From NCBI RefSeq assembly GCF_907165195.1, contig NZ_OU015584.1:124001-188000 (forward strand): a stretch of DNA of 64,000 bases. Reading direction: 5' to 3'. Positions 28,197 to 37,907 of the stretch are shown piece after piece. Made by a program: the position numbers and the translations under genes. The notes beneath the pieces are model-generated. The model was given only the letters and a program-made list of their open reading frames with translations, was not told where the DNA came from and did no database searches. The number at the start of each line of letters is the position of its first letter. The stretch's first letter is position 1. The DNA is from Parvicella tangerina. GTDB taxonomy: Bacteria; Bacteroidota; Bacteroidia; Flavobacteriales_D; Parvicellaceae.

Positions 28197-29484
28197 AGTA
28201 TTAGTCAAGTTGACAATGTATTTCTTTTTCAGAAAGCGAATTGTGTTGGGGGCAGATCACGTGCCTAAGAAAGGTCCAACAATTCTAGTTGCTAACCATC
28301 CCGTAACGTTTCTGGATCCACTTCTAGTGGCGGTTACTACAGGGAGACAAGTGCACTTTCTGGCAAAAGGAGCAATGTTCAAGAATAAATTGATTCGAGC
28401 TGTTTTCAAGGCGTTTAATATGATTCCCATCTATCGCGCACAGGATAACCCTGGTGACATGTCAAAGAATCAGGATACCTTTAAATATTGTTATGAACAT
28501 CTGGAGAAAGGAGAGATAATCTTGATTTTCCCTGAAGGCATAAGCGTAACGGATAGGACGCTTAAACCACTCAAGACAGGAGTAGCAAGAATTGCGCTTG
28601 GCGCAGAAGCAAGAAATGACTTTAAATTGGGCGTTCAAATTGTACCGTTTGGACTGACTTATGAGGCTCCACATCAATTTAGAAAGGATGTTCTGGTGAG
28701 CGTTGGTAAACCAATACGAGTAAATGACTACAGAAAGCTATTTCTTAAGAATGATCGTGATGCGGTGCATTCAATAATGGAAGAAGTTAAGGAGCGATTG
28801 GAAAGTCTGACACTGAACGTTAATCGTAAAACGTATGAACCTGTGGTTGATTTTCTCATCAACGAAAATGCGATACAACAAGTCCCTTTTGAGAAAAGTG
28901 TTGAAACCATAAAATCGGTGTTGCTTTCGATTGATGCAAGCGCAACGACTGTTGAGGCAAAGCAACTTGTGGTCAAAATGAACGCTATTCTGGAAAAAAA
29001 GAAGCAAGCTGGACTCCAGAAAGCAACTATTGGTGGACAAAAAAGAAGTTTGATGTTGGAGTCATTCGTATCGATTTTTACCTTGATAATAGGAGTCCCG
29101 ATGCTGCTGTTTGGTTTCGTGCACAACGCATTGCCTTATTTTTTGGCACCAAGATTAGCTAAATTGATTACCAAGGAGTATGAATACCAAGGACCCATCA
29201 TCATGACTGCAGGAATGGTGGTTTGTTTGATCACATACCCTGTTTTTTTCTGTACGATGTTGTCTGTGAGTGGAAGTGTGTTACTCTCCATTGTTTATCT
29301 GGTTAGTATTCCCATTATTGGAATAACCACTTATGGCTTTTTCAAGCAGTTAAGTTCATTGAAGTTGCAATGGAAGCTTTTGTTTTTATTCAACAAACGT
29401 AGTGACCAAATTGCTGAAATCATTATAGAGAAAAAGGAACTACTTAAAGAATTAGGAAGATTTGCAAATAAGCAGGTTGTTTGA
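28177..29484 (+). CDS. PlsC-family acyltransferase (second copy)
   Basis: 435 residues with acyltransferase motifs ANHPVTFLDP (HX4D) and FPEGISV, preceded by an N-terminal hydrophobic helix. The C-terminal part has a long helical region and three or four membrane helices (VSIFTLIIGVPMLLFGFVH; IIMTAGMVVCLITYPVFF; LLSIVYLVSIPIIGITTY). It has the same layout as the protein at 10032, so the two are paralogs. Expected to act on lysophosphatidate-type lipids at the inner membrane; which one supplies the essential activity cannot be told. Confidence 0.82.
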   Translation: MVYKVLKVLVKLTMYFFFRKRIVLGADHVPKKGPTILVANHPVTFLDPLLVAVTTGRQVHFLAKGAMFKNKLIRAVFKAFNMIPIYRAQDNPGDMSKNQDTFKYCYEHLEKGEIILIFPEGISVTDRTLKPLKTGVARIALGAEARNDFKLGVQIVPFGLTYEAPHQFRKDVLVSVGKPIRVNDYRKLFLKNDRDAVHSIMEEVKERLESLTLNVNRKTYEPVVDFLINENAIQQVPFEKSVETIKSVLLSIDASATTVEAKQLVVKMNAILEKKKQAGLQKATIGGQKRSLMLESFVSIFTLIIGVPMLLFGFVHNALPYFLAPRLAKLITKEYEYQGPIIMTAGMVVCLITYPVFFCTMLSVSGSVLLSIVYLVSIPIIGITTYGFFKQLSSLKLQWKLLFLFNKRSDQIAEIIIEKKELLKELGRFANKQVV

Positions 29485-29564
29485 CAAATTATCATGAATA
29501 AAAATGACCAAAGTCAGTTGATAATCAGCTGTTTTTGAATAATTTCGAGAAAAACTATATACTT

Positions 29565-30950
29565 ATGAAAATTAACTTTACCCTTTTATCGCTGTTTCTA
29601 GGATTTACTGGAGGCATTTTTGCTCAGCAGGGAAACATTCAGAATGGAGATTTTGAGAATTGGTCGAGCACCAACCTTTACGATTACCCCACACAATGGT
29701 TGAACTCTAACTCCAGTGAGTGGAGAGGTGTTGCTGGTTTGGAGAAGTCAACTTCCGCCTCAGATGGAACTTATTCCGTACTATTAAAGTCTGATACTAC
29801 CATGCAGGGAGATACCATCTTTGGGTATGTAACGCAGGGTACGGTTGGGGCTATGGGCCCGGATGGCGGAATTGCTTATACGGATACGTTTGATGAGGTG
29901 ACTTTTGACTATATGTCAGACATGGACCCTGGAGACACACTATACCTCTACATCATTAGATTTAATGGAGGGGCAATGACGGAGTTTTTATCGATCCCTG
30001 CAGCTTATGGAAATGTGTCAACCTGGACGGCTAACTCGATCAACGTACCTTCAACGGCTCAGGACGAGTTGTTTATCGGGTTTGTGCTTGGAGACCCGAT
30101 GAATGAAAACTATGCAACTCCAGGCGCGATGGCGCATGTAGACAATGTTAGCCTGAAGAATGGCGGATCAGCAGTAACGAACGTGCCAGACCCTAGTTTT
30201 GAGTCCTGGTCAACGCAATCGTTTGAAGGGCCAGATAATTGGTTTACTATTAATGACATACTTGCTGGGGCTAATGCAGAGAACTGCACGAAATCTACCG
30301 ATGCTCATACGGGTACTTATGCCGTTGAATTAACTACAGACACATTGCCTATGTTCGGTGGAGACACTATTCCAGGATACCTTTCTATGGGGCCAATCAA
30401 TATGATGGGAAATGGAGATCCTTTTCTACCCATTCCTTATGATGCAAACCCTACTAACTTTTCTGGGGCTTATAAATATACCCCTAGTAATGGCGATCAG
30501 GGAGTAATTTACCTCCAGTTTTTTAATAATTCAACATTGGTAGGTCAGCATGCAGAGTTCTTGAATGCCACAACGGGATATCAGACGTTTAATGCTACTT
30601 TAACCCTTTCAATGACGCCAGATTCTGTCTTATTAGTAATTGGTTCTGGAGAAAACCCGGGGTCAGTTTTACTAGTTGATAACCTTGCCTTTTCTGGAGG
30701 AAATGTAAGTGTTTTCGAAAATGATGTGGAGATAGAAATGTATCCAAACCCTGCTTCAGATTACTTTGTGATCAACATTGAAGAGGAATATGCCTATGAG
30801 ATCTATAGTATCGAGGGGCGTAGAGTAGGATCCAGAAATGGACTCTATGGTTGGGAAAGTGTAGATGTAAGTGAATTGGCTGCTGGAAAGTACATCGTAA
30901 AGATTGCCACAGCTGGTGAGTTGATCAATAGAGTGTTGATCGTAGAATAA
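29565..30950 (+). CDS. Secreted protein with T9SS type A sorting domain
   Basis: 461 residues from ATG 29565 (signal peptide FTLLSLFLGFTGGIFAQ begins there; the frame is open to TTG 29535). Two similar carbohydrate-binding-like modules follow: one opening IQNGDFENWSS and a second opening VPDPSFESWST, each about 180-200 residues of beta strands ending in VDNVSLKN and VDNLAFSG. The C-terminus (IEMYPNPASDYFVINI...SELAAGKYIVKI) is a clear type IX sorting domain. It is exported and probably cell-surface attached. No enzymatic motif is seen. Confidence 0.8.
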   Translation: MKINFTLLSLFLGFTGGIFAQQGNIQNGDFENWSSTNLYDYPTQWLNSNSSEWRGVAGLEKSTSASDGTYSVLLKSDTTMQGDTIFGYVTQGTVGAMGPDGGIAYTDTFDEVTFDYMSDMDPGDTLYLYIIRFNGGAMTEFLSIPAAYGNVSTWTANSINVPSTAQDELFIGFVLGDPMNENYATPGAMAHVDNVSLKNGGSAVTNVPDPSFESWSTQSFEGPDNWFTINDILAGANAENCTKSTDAHTGTYAVELTTDTLPMFGGDTIPGYLSMGPINMMGNGDPFLPIPYDANPTNFSGAYKYTPSNGDQGVIYLQFFNNSTLVGQHAEFLNATTGYQTFNATLTLSMTPDSVLLVIGSGENPGSVLLVDNLAFSGGNVSVFENDVEIEMYPNPASDYFVINIEEEYAYEIYSIEGRRVGSRNGLYGWESVDVSELAAGKYIVKIATAGELINRVLIVE

Positions 30951-30965
30951 AAGAACGAATAAATG

Positions 30966-31000
30966 AAAAAGCCCGTGTGGAAACATGCGGGCTTTTTTAT
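30966..31000 (+). terminator. Rho-independent terminator after T9SS gene
   Basis: A GC-rich stem, GCCCG with its complement CGGGC, is bordered by A and T runs (aaaaagcccg ... cgggcttttttat). The T run follows on the plus strand. The A run on the other side could also serve the converging gene at 30997. Confidence 0.8.
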
Positions 31001-31626
31001 TTAAAAGCATAGCCCAAACTAACTCCGAGATCGAGGCCGCCTTGTGTAAACCGAGGTAATTCTATTTGAGGTGTTTTGTTGAACCAGGTTTTTTTCCATT
31101 TCCCTGAACCGATGTCCAGCCCATAGAACGCATGAATCGACAAGGCAAATTTACCAAGTATCAGTCTGGGTTGAAATCCTAATTCTAGTCTATAGAATTG
31201 ATTTTTTTGATTCGCTCTTTTGTCTCCCCAAAGCTTCAGTCGGCCAGTTGATCCGCTCACTGAAGTAAGAACAGTAAAATGGTCAATTGGATCCCAATAA
31301 TAAAGCTCTCTTGAAATTCGAAATTTAAAACCTGATAGAGTCATATTCAGAGTATCATATAAATTTACTTTTTGAGGGATCATTTGTGAAAAAATAATGG
31401 AACCGTAGAATCCAAATTCGAAAGAACCTCCAGAAGCCATTGGCAAACGGTTTGAGATTATTCCTATCGATTGGGGAATGTAGTTTGGCTTATCACTGAA
31501 AGTGCTAAATAGATTATGGAAGCTCTTGTTGTAAATAGAGTTGAACCCTGCTACTTCATATGTAGTTTGACTCGAAGCAATTATAGTGCTAAATACGAAG
31601 AATTGGTTTGTAAATTGCTTGTACAT
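30997..31626 (-). CDS. Secreted protein of unknown function, probably outer-membrane barrel
   Basis: 209 residues from ATG 31626 (the longer frame starts at 31653). A weak signal peptide (FTNQFFVFSTIIASSQ) is followed by alternating beta strands with a C-terminal Gly/aromatic pattern (FTQGGLDLGVSLGYAFK) typical of small outer-membrane barrels. Family not recognised. Its stop lies inside the shared terminator. Confidence 0.55.
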   Translation of the reverse strand: MYKQFTNQFFVFSTIIASSQTTYEVAGFNSIYNKSFHNLFSTFSDKPNYIPQSIGIISNRLPMASGGSFEFGFYGSIIFSQMIPQKVNLYDTLNMTLSGFKFRISRELYYWDPIDHFTVLTSVSGSTGRLKLWGDKRANQKNQFYRLELGFQPRLILGKFALSIHAFYGLDIGSGKWKKTWFNKTPQIELPRFTQGGLDLGVSLGYAFK

Positions 31627-31667
31627 AACAGTAAAACAACTGAACCCTACCAAATGTTACAGCACAA

Positions 31668-31694
31668 AAAAAGGAGCTCATTTAAGCTCCTTCT
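31668..31694 (-). terminator. Rho-independent terminator of gdhA
   Basis: AAGGAGCT and AGCTCCTT form a stem with a short A/T loop. On the minus strand the stem is followed by a T run (the A run at 31665-31671 on the plus strand), just downstream of the gdhA stop at 31714. Confidence 0.8.
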
Positions 31695-31713
31695 AATTTT
31701 ATATCGATAAGAA

Positions 31714-33078
<1,365 letters not shown>

Positions 33079-33098
33079 TTAGTTTTAAATTGTCTTGA

Positions 33099-33106
33099 CA
33101 AATGTA
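33099..33106 (-). promoter_or_regulatory. Candidate -7 element for gdhA
   Basis: On the minus strand TACATTTG fits TAnnTTTG, about 36 bp upstream of the ATG at 33063. The -33 element is not clear. Confidence 0.35.
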
Positions 33107-33260
33107 TACAAATTTTAATACGAGACTCTTTTTTTAGATGGCTATTTAGCGTTTCATTTCTTGTGTAAAATGGAAATCTTAAAAAATCAAAAAAGAGAGG
33201 TAAGCCATGCAACAATTCAGTACCTTTATGTGTTAGAGTAAAGTCGGTTAAGCATTCTAC

Positions 33261-34571
33261 ATGAAAGAGCAGAAAAAAATCCCAACAAGTAAAGTTCAAA
33301 GAGCCGCCAAGCTTTTTACTACTGGAGCCAAAATGGGTGGCAATTATGTTAAATACATCGCCAAGACAGTTGCCGGAGATGAAAAGGCAAGGGAACAGCT
33401 TGATGAGGATAATGCGAACGATATTTATGAGTCGCTAAGTGAGTTAAAGGGAAGTGCTTTGAAGGTAGCTCAGATCATGAGTATGGATAAGAACATGCTT
33501 CCTCAGGCAATGCAGGATAAGTTCTCTCTGGCTCAATATTCTGCTCCACCACTATCATATCCTTTAGTGGTAAAGACCTTTCGTCAATTCTTTGGAAAAT
33601 CACCTGATCAACTTTTCGATACATTTACAAAAACAGCGGTTAATGCGGCTTCTATTGGTCAGGTACACAAAGCAACGCTTGGTGATAAGACCTTGGCTGT
33701 TAAAGTGCAATACCCAGGAGTTGCGGACAGTGTGCAGTCTGATTTGAAAATGGTGAAGCCAATCGCGATGAAAATTCTTGGATTGAGAGAGGGTGAGGTG
33801 AAACAATATTTTGAGGAGGTAGAATCTAAGTTGATGGAGGAAACCGATTATGAGCATGAGTTGAAGCAGTCTATTGAGATTGCTGAAGCAAGTAGAGACT
33901 TGGAAGGTTTTGTGTTTCCAAAATACTATCCCGAGTATAGTAGTAAGCGTGTACTAACGATGGATTGGTTGGATGGGATGCACTTAAAGGAGTTCTTAAA
34001 GACCAACCCATCCCAGGAATTGAGAAATCAAATTGGTCAGCGGCTTTGGAGGTTGTATGATTTTCAAGTGAATGAATTAAAAGCGATACATGCAGACCCT
34101 CATCCAGGAAATTTCCTAATTCAACAAAACGGGACTGTTGGTCTGATTGATTTTGGATGTGTGAAGCGTATCCCAGAGGATTTTTATAAAAAATACTTTC
34201 AGTTGATCAATTCGAGTGTAGTAAGTGATGATGCTAAATTGAGAGAGTTGTTTTTTGACCTGGAGTTTATTTTTAGAGACGAACCCAAGGAAGTCCAAGA
34301 CTTATTTTTTGAGGTTTTCAAGAGTTCGATGGAGTTACTGATTCGTCCGTTTATGGCTGAATCCTTTGATTTTTCCAACCAGAGCTATTTTGATGAATTA
34401 TACGCTATGGGAGAAGAGCTGAAGTCTCGAAAAGACATTCGGAAAAATGGAGTAGCCAGAGGTTCCAGACATATTCTCTACATTAACAGAACCTATTTTG
34501 GCCTGTTTGCACTTCTCAATGAATTAGGAGCTACTATCGAAACAAAAACTTCCTTTGAGTTTTCAGAATAA
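33261..34571 (+). CDS. ABC1/AarF (UbiB-like) atypical kinase
   Basis: 436 residues. It has the family's signature elements: the Ala-rich loop KGSALKVAQIMSMD (KxGQ-like region), NAASIGQVHKATL, LAVKVQYPG, and IHADPHPGNFL with the catalytic Asp and Asn, then GLIDFGCVKRIP as the DFG-like motif. Members support quinone biosynthesis or lipid homeostasis as ATPase-like kinases. Soluble, without membrane helices at the C-terminus, unlike UbiB. The ATG at 33261 is the first in frame and the N-terminus (KKIPTSKVQRAAKL) looks normal. Confidence 0.87.
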   Translation: MKEQKKIPTSKVQRAAKLFTTGAKMGGNYVKYIAKTVAGDEKAREQLDEDNANDIYESLSELKGSALKVAQIMSMDKNMLPQAMQDKFSLAQYSAPPLSYPLVVKTFRQFFGKSPDQLFDTFTKTAVNAASIGQVHKATLGDKTLAVKVQYPGVADSVQSDLKMVKPIAMKILGLREGEVKQYFEEVESKLMEETDYEHELKQSIEIAEASRDLEGFVFPKYYPEYSSKRVLTMDWLDGMHLKEFLKTNPSQELRNQIGQRLWRLYDFQVNELKAIHADPHPGNFLIQQNGTVGLIDFGCVKRIPEDFYKKYFQLINSSVVSDDAKLRELFFDLEFIFRDEPKEVQDLFFEVFKSSMELLIRPFMAESFDFSNQSYFDELYAMGEELKSRKDIRKNGVARGSRHILYINRTYFGLFALLNELGATIETKTSFEFSE

Positions 34572-34680
34572 CGTGAACTTACTTACTGTAATGATCCATT
34601 CACGAAGTCATTCGTTTAGTTCACTAAAGTTCATGAACGTTGCGTTACTTGATTGCGTACATTTACTCAAAACAACGGAT

Positions 34681-36000
34681 ATGAAAGCTCTACAATTCAT
34701 CAGATCAACTAAACGAGGAATAAGCATATTATTTCTTTTTCTGTTTTCGCTAAGTTTAAATGTTAAAGCAGATGTAAATGACCCCAACGTGAATGTTTTG
34801 CCCCTAGATGAAGCAGAATTACCTCCAGAAGGCGGAGTCATCAAATTAGCTTTACTTTTAGATACTAGTAACAGTATGGATGGGTTGATAGAACAGGCCA
34901 AGTCTCAGTTATGGAAAATTGTCAACGAGATCAATAAAGCAAAGTATAACGGAAAACCTGCCGATCTTGAAATTGCATTGTATGAATACGGTAATGATGG
35001 ATTGGAAGTGGCCGATAATTACGTCCACCAAATAACACCGTTTACTGCTGATCTTGACTTGATTTCTATGGAACTTTTTGACCTAAAAACAAATGGAGGT
35101 TCTGAATACTGTGGACATGTTATCTCAGATGCTTTGAATGATTTAGAATGGGGTTCGGATCAACAAAGTTTGAAGCTAATATTCATAGCTGGCAACGAGC
35201 CATTTAATCAAGCTCCAGTGGAGAATACTCCGAAGAATTCAAAGAAAACTAAAGCGATTAATCCGTATCAGTCAGTGAATGCACCGCAGCAAAACAATTA
35301 TCAGGCACAATACTCTCAAGCTTCTTTTAGTATTGCAGGCACGAGCGATTTTTACATCACCGCATGTCGAAATGCGCTGGAAAAACAGGTTTTTGTAAAC
35401 ACCATTTTTTGCGGAGATGCGGATGAAGGAGTTCAAACATTCTGGAAGAAGGGTGCTGATCTGGCAAGAGGAGAGTATATGAACATTGATCAGGATCAGG
35501 AGACATTTTATATCGAGACACCTTTTGATGACAAAATTGCCGCCTTAAATGAGAAGTTAAACAACACGTACATTCCTTATGGAGCTTCTGGAGGGTCAAT
35601 GAAATACAATCAAACAAAGCAAGATGCCAACGCTTCATTTTATGGCAAGGCAAATAGTGTTAACCGAATTGTTTCCAAATCATCCCATAACTACAAAAAT
35701 TCATCATGGGATCTTGTAGATGCTTATGGCTCTGACGATTTTGATCTTGCTGATATAGAAGATAAATTTCTTCCAAAGGAAATGCAGGGAATGAGTCTGG
35801 AAGAAAAAGAGGTATTCATTCAGGATAAGGCGAAAGAAAGAGCCGCTATTAAGCAAGAGATAAAAACCATCAATGTGGAGCGGGTTGCTTTTATCGATGC
35901 AAAGAAAAAAGAGATGGGTGATGATAGTGGCTCATTGGATGCAGCCATGATCCAAGCAATTCATGAGCAAGCAAAAACGAAGGGCTTTTTGTTTGACTAA
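34681..36000 (+). CDS. Secreted von Willebrand factor A-domain protein
   Basis: 439 residues from ATG 34681, where a signal peptide starts (GISILFLFLFSLSLNVKA); the longer frame from 34555 overlaps the upstream gene. The vWA domain has the MIDAS motif DTSNSMDG and the later segment LKTNGGSEYCGHVISDA. The C-terminal part is helical and charged (EKEVFIQDKAKERAAIKQEI). vWA domains bind metal-dependent ligands; the partner is unknown. It ends in its own terminator. Confidence 0.8.
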   Translation: MKALQFIRSTKRGISILFLFLFSLSLNVKADVNDPNVNVLPLDEAELPPEGGVIKLALLLDTSNSMDGLIEQAKSQLWKIVNEINKAKYNGKPADLEIALYEYGNDGLEVADNYVHQITPFTADLDLISMELFDLKTNGGSEYCGHVISDALNDLEWGSDQQSLKLIFIAGNEPFNQAPVENTPKNSKKTKAINPYQSVNAPQQNNYQAQYSQASFSIAGTSDFYITACRNALEKQVFVNTIFCGDADEGVQTFWKKGADLARGEYMNIDQDQETFYIETPFDDKIAALNEKLNNTYIPYGASGGSMKYNQTKQDANASFYGKANSVNRIVSKSSHNYKNSSWDLVDAYGSDDFDLADIEDKFLPKEMQGMSLEEKEVFIQDKAKERAAIKQEIKTINVERVAFIDAKKKEMGDDSGSLDAAMIQAIHEQAKTKGFLFD

Positions 36001-36012
36001 AGTGGTGAGCAA

Positions 36013-36054
36013 AAGAAAGCCCCTCATTCAAAAAATGAAGGGCCTTTAATTTTG
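36013..36054 (+). terminator. Terminator between vWA and PfkB genes
   Basis: The arms AAAGCCCCTCATT and AATGAAGGGCCTTT form an imperfect stem with an A-rich loop, followed by a T-rich stretch. It can act for the converging genes on both sides. Confidence 0.65.
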
Positions 36055-36065
36055 TATTCTAGTTT

Positions 36066-37010
36066 TTAGATTTGCTCTTCCTCCTGAAATGGGTATTCCA
36101 TGGTGAAGTTCGTCAATTCAGCAAATTGAGATATTCTATCTGCAATTTCTTCCATTGTTAAGTCTCGAAGTCTTTCGATTCCAAATTTTTCTACTGTAAA
36201 AGAAGCAAGTGCTGATCCCATGATAATGGCATTTTTCATGTTTTCCCATGAGATGTTTCCTGAGCTAGCTAAGTATCCTATAAACCCTCCCGCAAACGTA
36301 TCTCCAGCACCAGTGGGGTCAAACACTTCTTCCAAAGGAAGCGCAGGAGCAAAAAATACTCGCTCATCATTAAACAACAGCGCTCCATGTTCACCCTTTT
36401 TGATAATCAAATATTTGGGTCCCATGGTTAAGATTTTCTTTGCAGCTTTTCTAAGCGAGTATTCACCAGACAGTAAACGAGCCTCTTCATCATTGATGGT
36501 TAGTACATCTACTTCTTTGATTACAGTCAACAAATCGTCAAGTGCAACTTCCATCCAAAAGTTCATGGTATCCAAAACAATAAGCTTTGGTCTTTTCTCC
36601 AGGCGATCAATCACTTGAAGCTGAGCCTGTGGAGCAAGGTTCCCAAGCATTAAATACTCACAGTCTTGATAAGCGTCTGGAATGATTGGATCAAAAGTCT
36701 CAAGAACGTTTAATTGTGTATCGATCGTATCTCTTGAGTTCATATCAGCGTGATACTTACCCGACCAGAAAAAAGTTTTTTCTCCTTGTTTTACTTGAAG
36801 ACCTTCAGTTGAAATATCTCGATCGGAGAACATGTCAATAACATCCTGAGGAAAATCATCACCCACTACGGATACGATTTTTGCTCCTTTAGTAAAGTAC
36901 GATGCGGCAAGACTGATGTATGTACAAGCTCCGCCAATAATTTTATCGGTCTTCCCGAAAGGTGTTTCAATAGCATCAAAAGCTACTGTACCAACGTTAA
37001 CTAGGCTCAT
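36066..37010 (-). CDS. PfkB-family carbohydrate kinase
   Basis: 314 residues from ATG 37010 (MSLVNVGTVAFDAIETPFG is the usual N-terminus). The PfkB motifs are present: GGACTYISLAASYF near the start and FDPTGAGDTFAGGFIGYLA, with the catalytic Asp in the GAGD stretch, near the end. It phosphorylates a sugar or nucleoside; which one cannot be told. It lies opposite the tRNA-Asn gene, whose start is 87 bp away. Confidence 0.88.
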   Translation of the reverse strand: MSLVNVGTVAFDAIETPFGKTDKIIGGACTYISLAASYFTKGAKIVSVVGDDFPQDVIDMFSDRDISTEGLQVKQGEKTFFWSGKYHADMNSRDTIDTQLNVLETFDPIIPDAYQDCEYLMLGNLAPQAQLQVIDRLEKRPKLIVLDTMNFWMEVALDDLLTVIKEVDVLTINDEEARLLSGEYSLRKAAKKILTMGPKYLIIKKGEHGALLFNDERVFFAPALPLEEVFDPTGAGDTFAGGFIGYLASSGNISWENMKNAIIMGSALASFTVEKFGIERLRDLTMEEIADRISQFAELTNFTMEYPFQEEEQI

Positions 37011-37096
37011 TTTTGCGTTTTTATTTAATTTTTTTGGCAAAGATATTGTTTAATTCCAAACTTTAAATTAATATTGCACCCCGTTTCAAAAACGAT

Positions 37097-37170
37097 GCTT
37101 CTTTAGCTCAGTTGGTTAGAGCATCTGACTGTTAATCAGAGGGTCCTTGGTTCGAGCCCAAGAAGAAGCG
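37097..37170 (+). tRNA. tRNA-Asn (GTT)
   Basis: 74 nt fold into a normal cloverleaf: acceptor GCTTCTT/AAGAAGC, D arm TAGCTCAGTTGGTTAGAGCA, anticodon stem TCTGA/TCAGA with loop CTGTTAA (anticodon GTT at 37131-37133), T arm CTTGG-TTCGAGC-CCAAG, discriminator G. The CCA end is not encoded. The 3' part of the gene is repeated downstream three more times in 122-bp units. Confidence 0.97.
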
Positions 37171-37583
37171 CTAGAAAAGCAAGAAAAGCTGATCATTTTT
37201 TGGTCAGCTTTTTTTATGTGAAAGATTTTGTGGGCGAGAAGTTTATACCGAGAGAGGTGATAACCGAACCGAGGTGAGCCCAAGAAGAAGCGCTAGAAAA
37301 GCAAGAAAAGCTGATCATTTTTTGGTCAGCTTTTTTTATGTGAAAGATTTTGTGGGCGAGAAGTTTATACCGAGAGAGGTGATAACCGAACCGAGGTGAG
37401 CCCAAGAAGAAGCGCTAGAAAAGCAAGAAAAGCTGATCATTTTTTGGTCAGCTTTTTTTATGTGAAAGATTTTGTGGGCGAGAAGTTTATACCGAGAGAG
37501 GTGATAACCGAACCGAGGTGAGCCCAAGAAGAAGCGCTAGAAAAGCAGAAAAAGCTGATCATTTTTGGTCAGCTTTTTTGTTT
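37154..37583 (+). repeat. Tandem 122-bp repeat built from the tRNA-Asn 3' end plus terminator
   Basis: Units begin at 37154, 37276, 37398 and 37520 (the last partial, about 64 bp). Each starts with the last 17 nt of the tRNA-Asn gene (GAGCCCAAGAAGAAGCG), then CTAGAAAAGC, a stem-loop terminator (AAAAGCTGA...TCAGCTTTTTTT, first copy about 37184-37215), and a spacer ending ACCGAACCGAGGT. The first unit overlaps the tRNA itself. The three full units look identical; the last carries small indels. The layout recalls the repeats behind E. coli tyrT, which also begin with tRNA 3' sequence. Confidence 0.9.
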
Positions 37584-37622
37584 TAGGTCAGGTGCTAAGT
37601 TTTTATAATTACTTTTAGTCTC

Positions 37623-37904
37623 ATGAAAAAAGTAACAATTCTATTAGTTAGTGTGGCTATAGCACTATCCATGTCTAACTGCAAGGCCATGGCCAGAGCT
37701 GCGGCTAAGTACTGGACCAAAAAGCAGATCAAACAGTTTGTAAATAATTGCGAAGAGAAGTCTGCCAAATTTGTTGGAGAAGAAAAGGCTCATCAGTTTT
37801 GTGATTGCGCAGTTGATCAGGTGGCAGAAAAGTATAAAGACTACAAAACTGTGGAAGACGTATCTATTATGGAGGTTATTAAAATAGCCAATGACTGCAG
37901 GTAA
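37623..37904 (+). CDS. Small lipoprotein-like cysteine-containing protein
   Basis: 93 residues. An N-terminal signal (VTILLVSVAIALSMSNC) ends in Cys, a probable lipobox. The rest is helical and charged, with FVNNCEEK, HQFCDCAVDQVAEKY and NDCR, giving four further cysteines. These may form two disulfides in the periplasm. Family not recognised. It lies just after the tRNA repeats and 3 bp from the converging antiporter. Confidence 0.65.
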   Translation: MKKVTILLVSVAIALSMSNCKAMARAAAKYWTKKQIKQFVNNCEEKSAKFVGEEKAHQFCDCAVDQVAEKYKDYKTVEDVSIMEVIKIANDCR

Positions 37905-37907
37905 AAG

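Noticed and set aside
37214-37527. Two identical 63-residue open frames on the minus strand
   Set aside because: They are the same frame read twice through the tRNA-tail repeat; they contain the terminator hairpin and have no coding signs.
37154-37583. CRISPR-like array
   Set aside because: Units are 122 bp, fully repeated without unique spacers, and begin with tRNA sequence.
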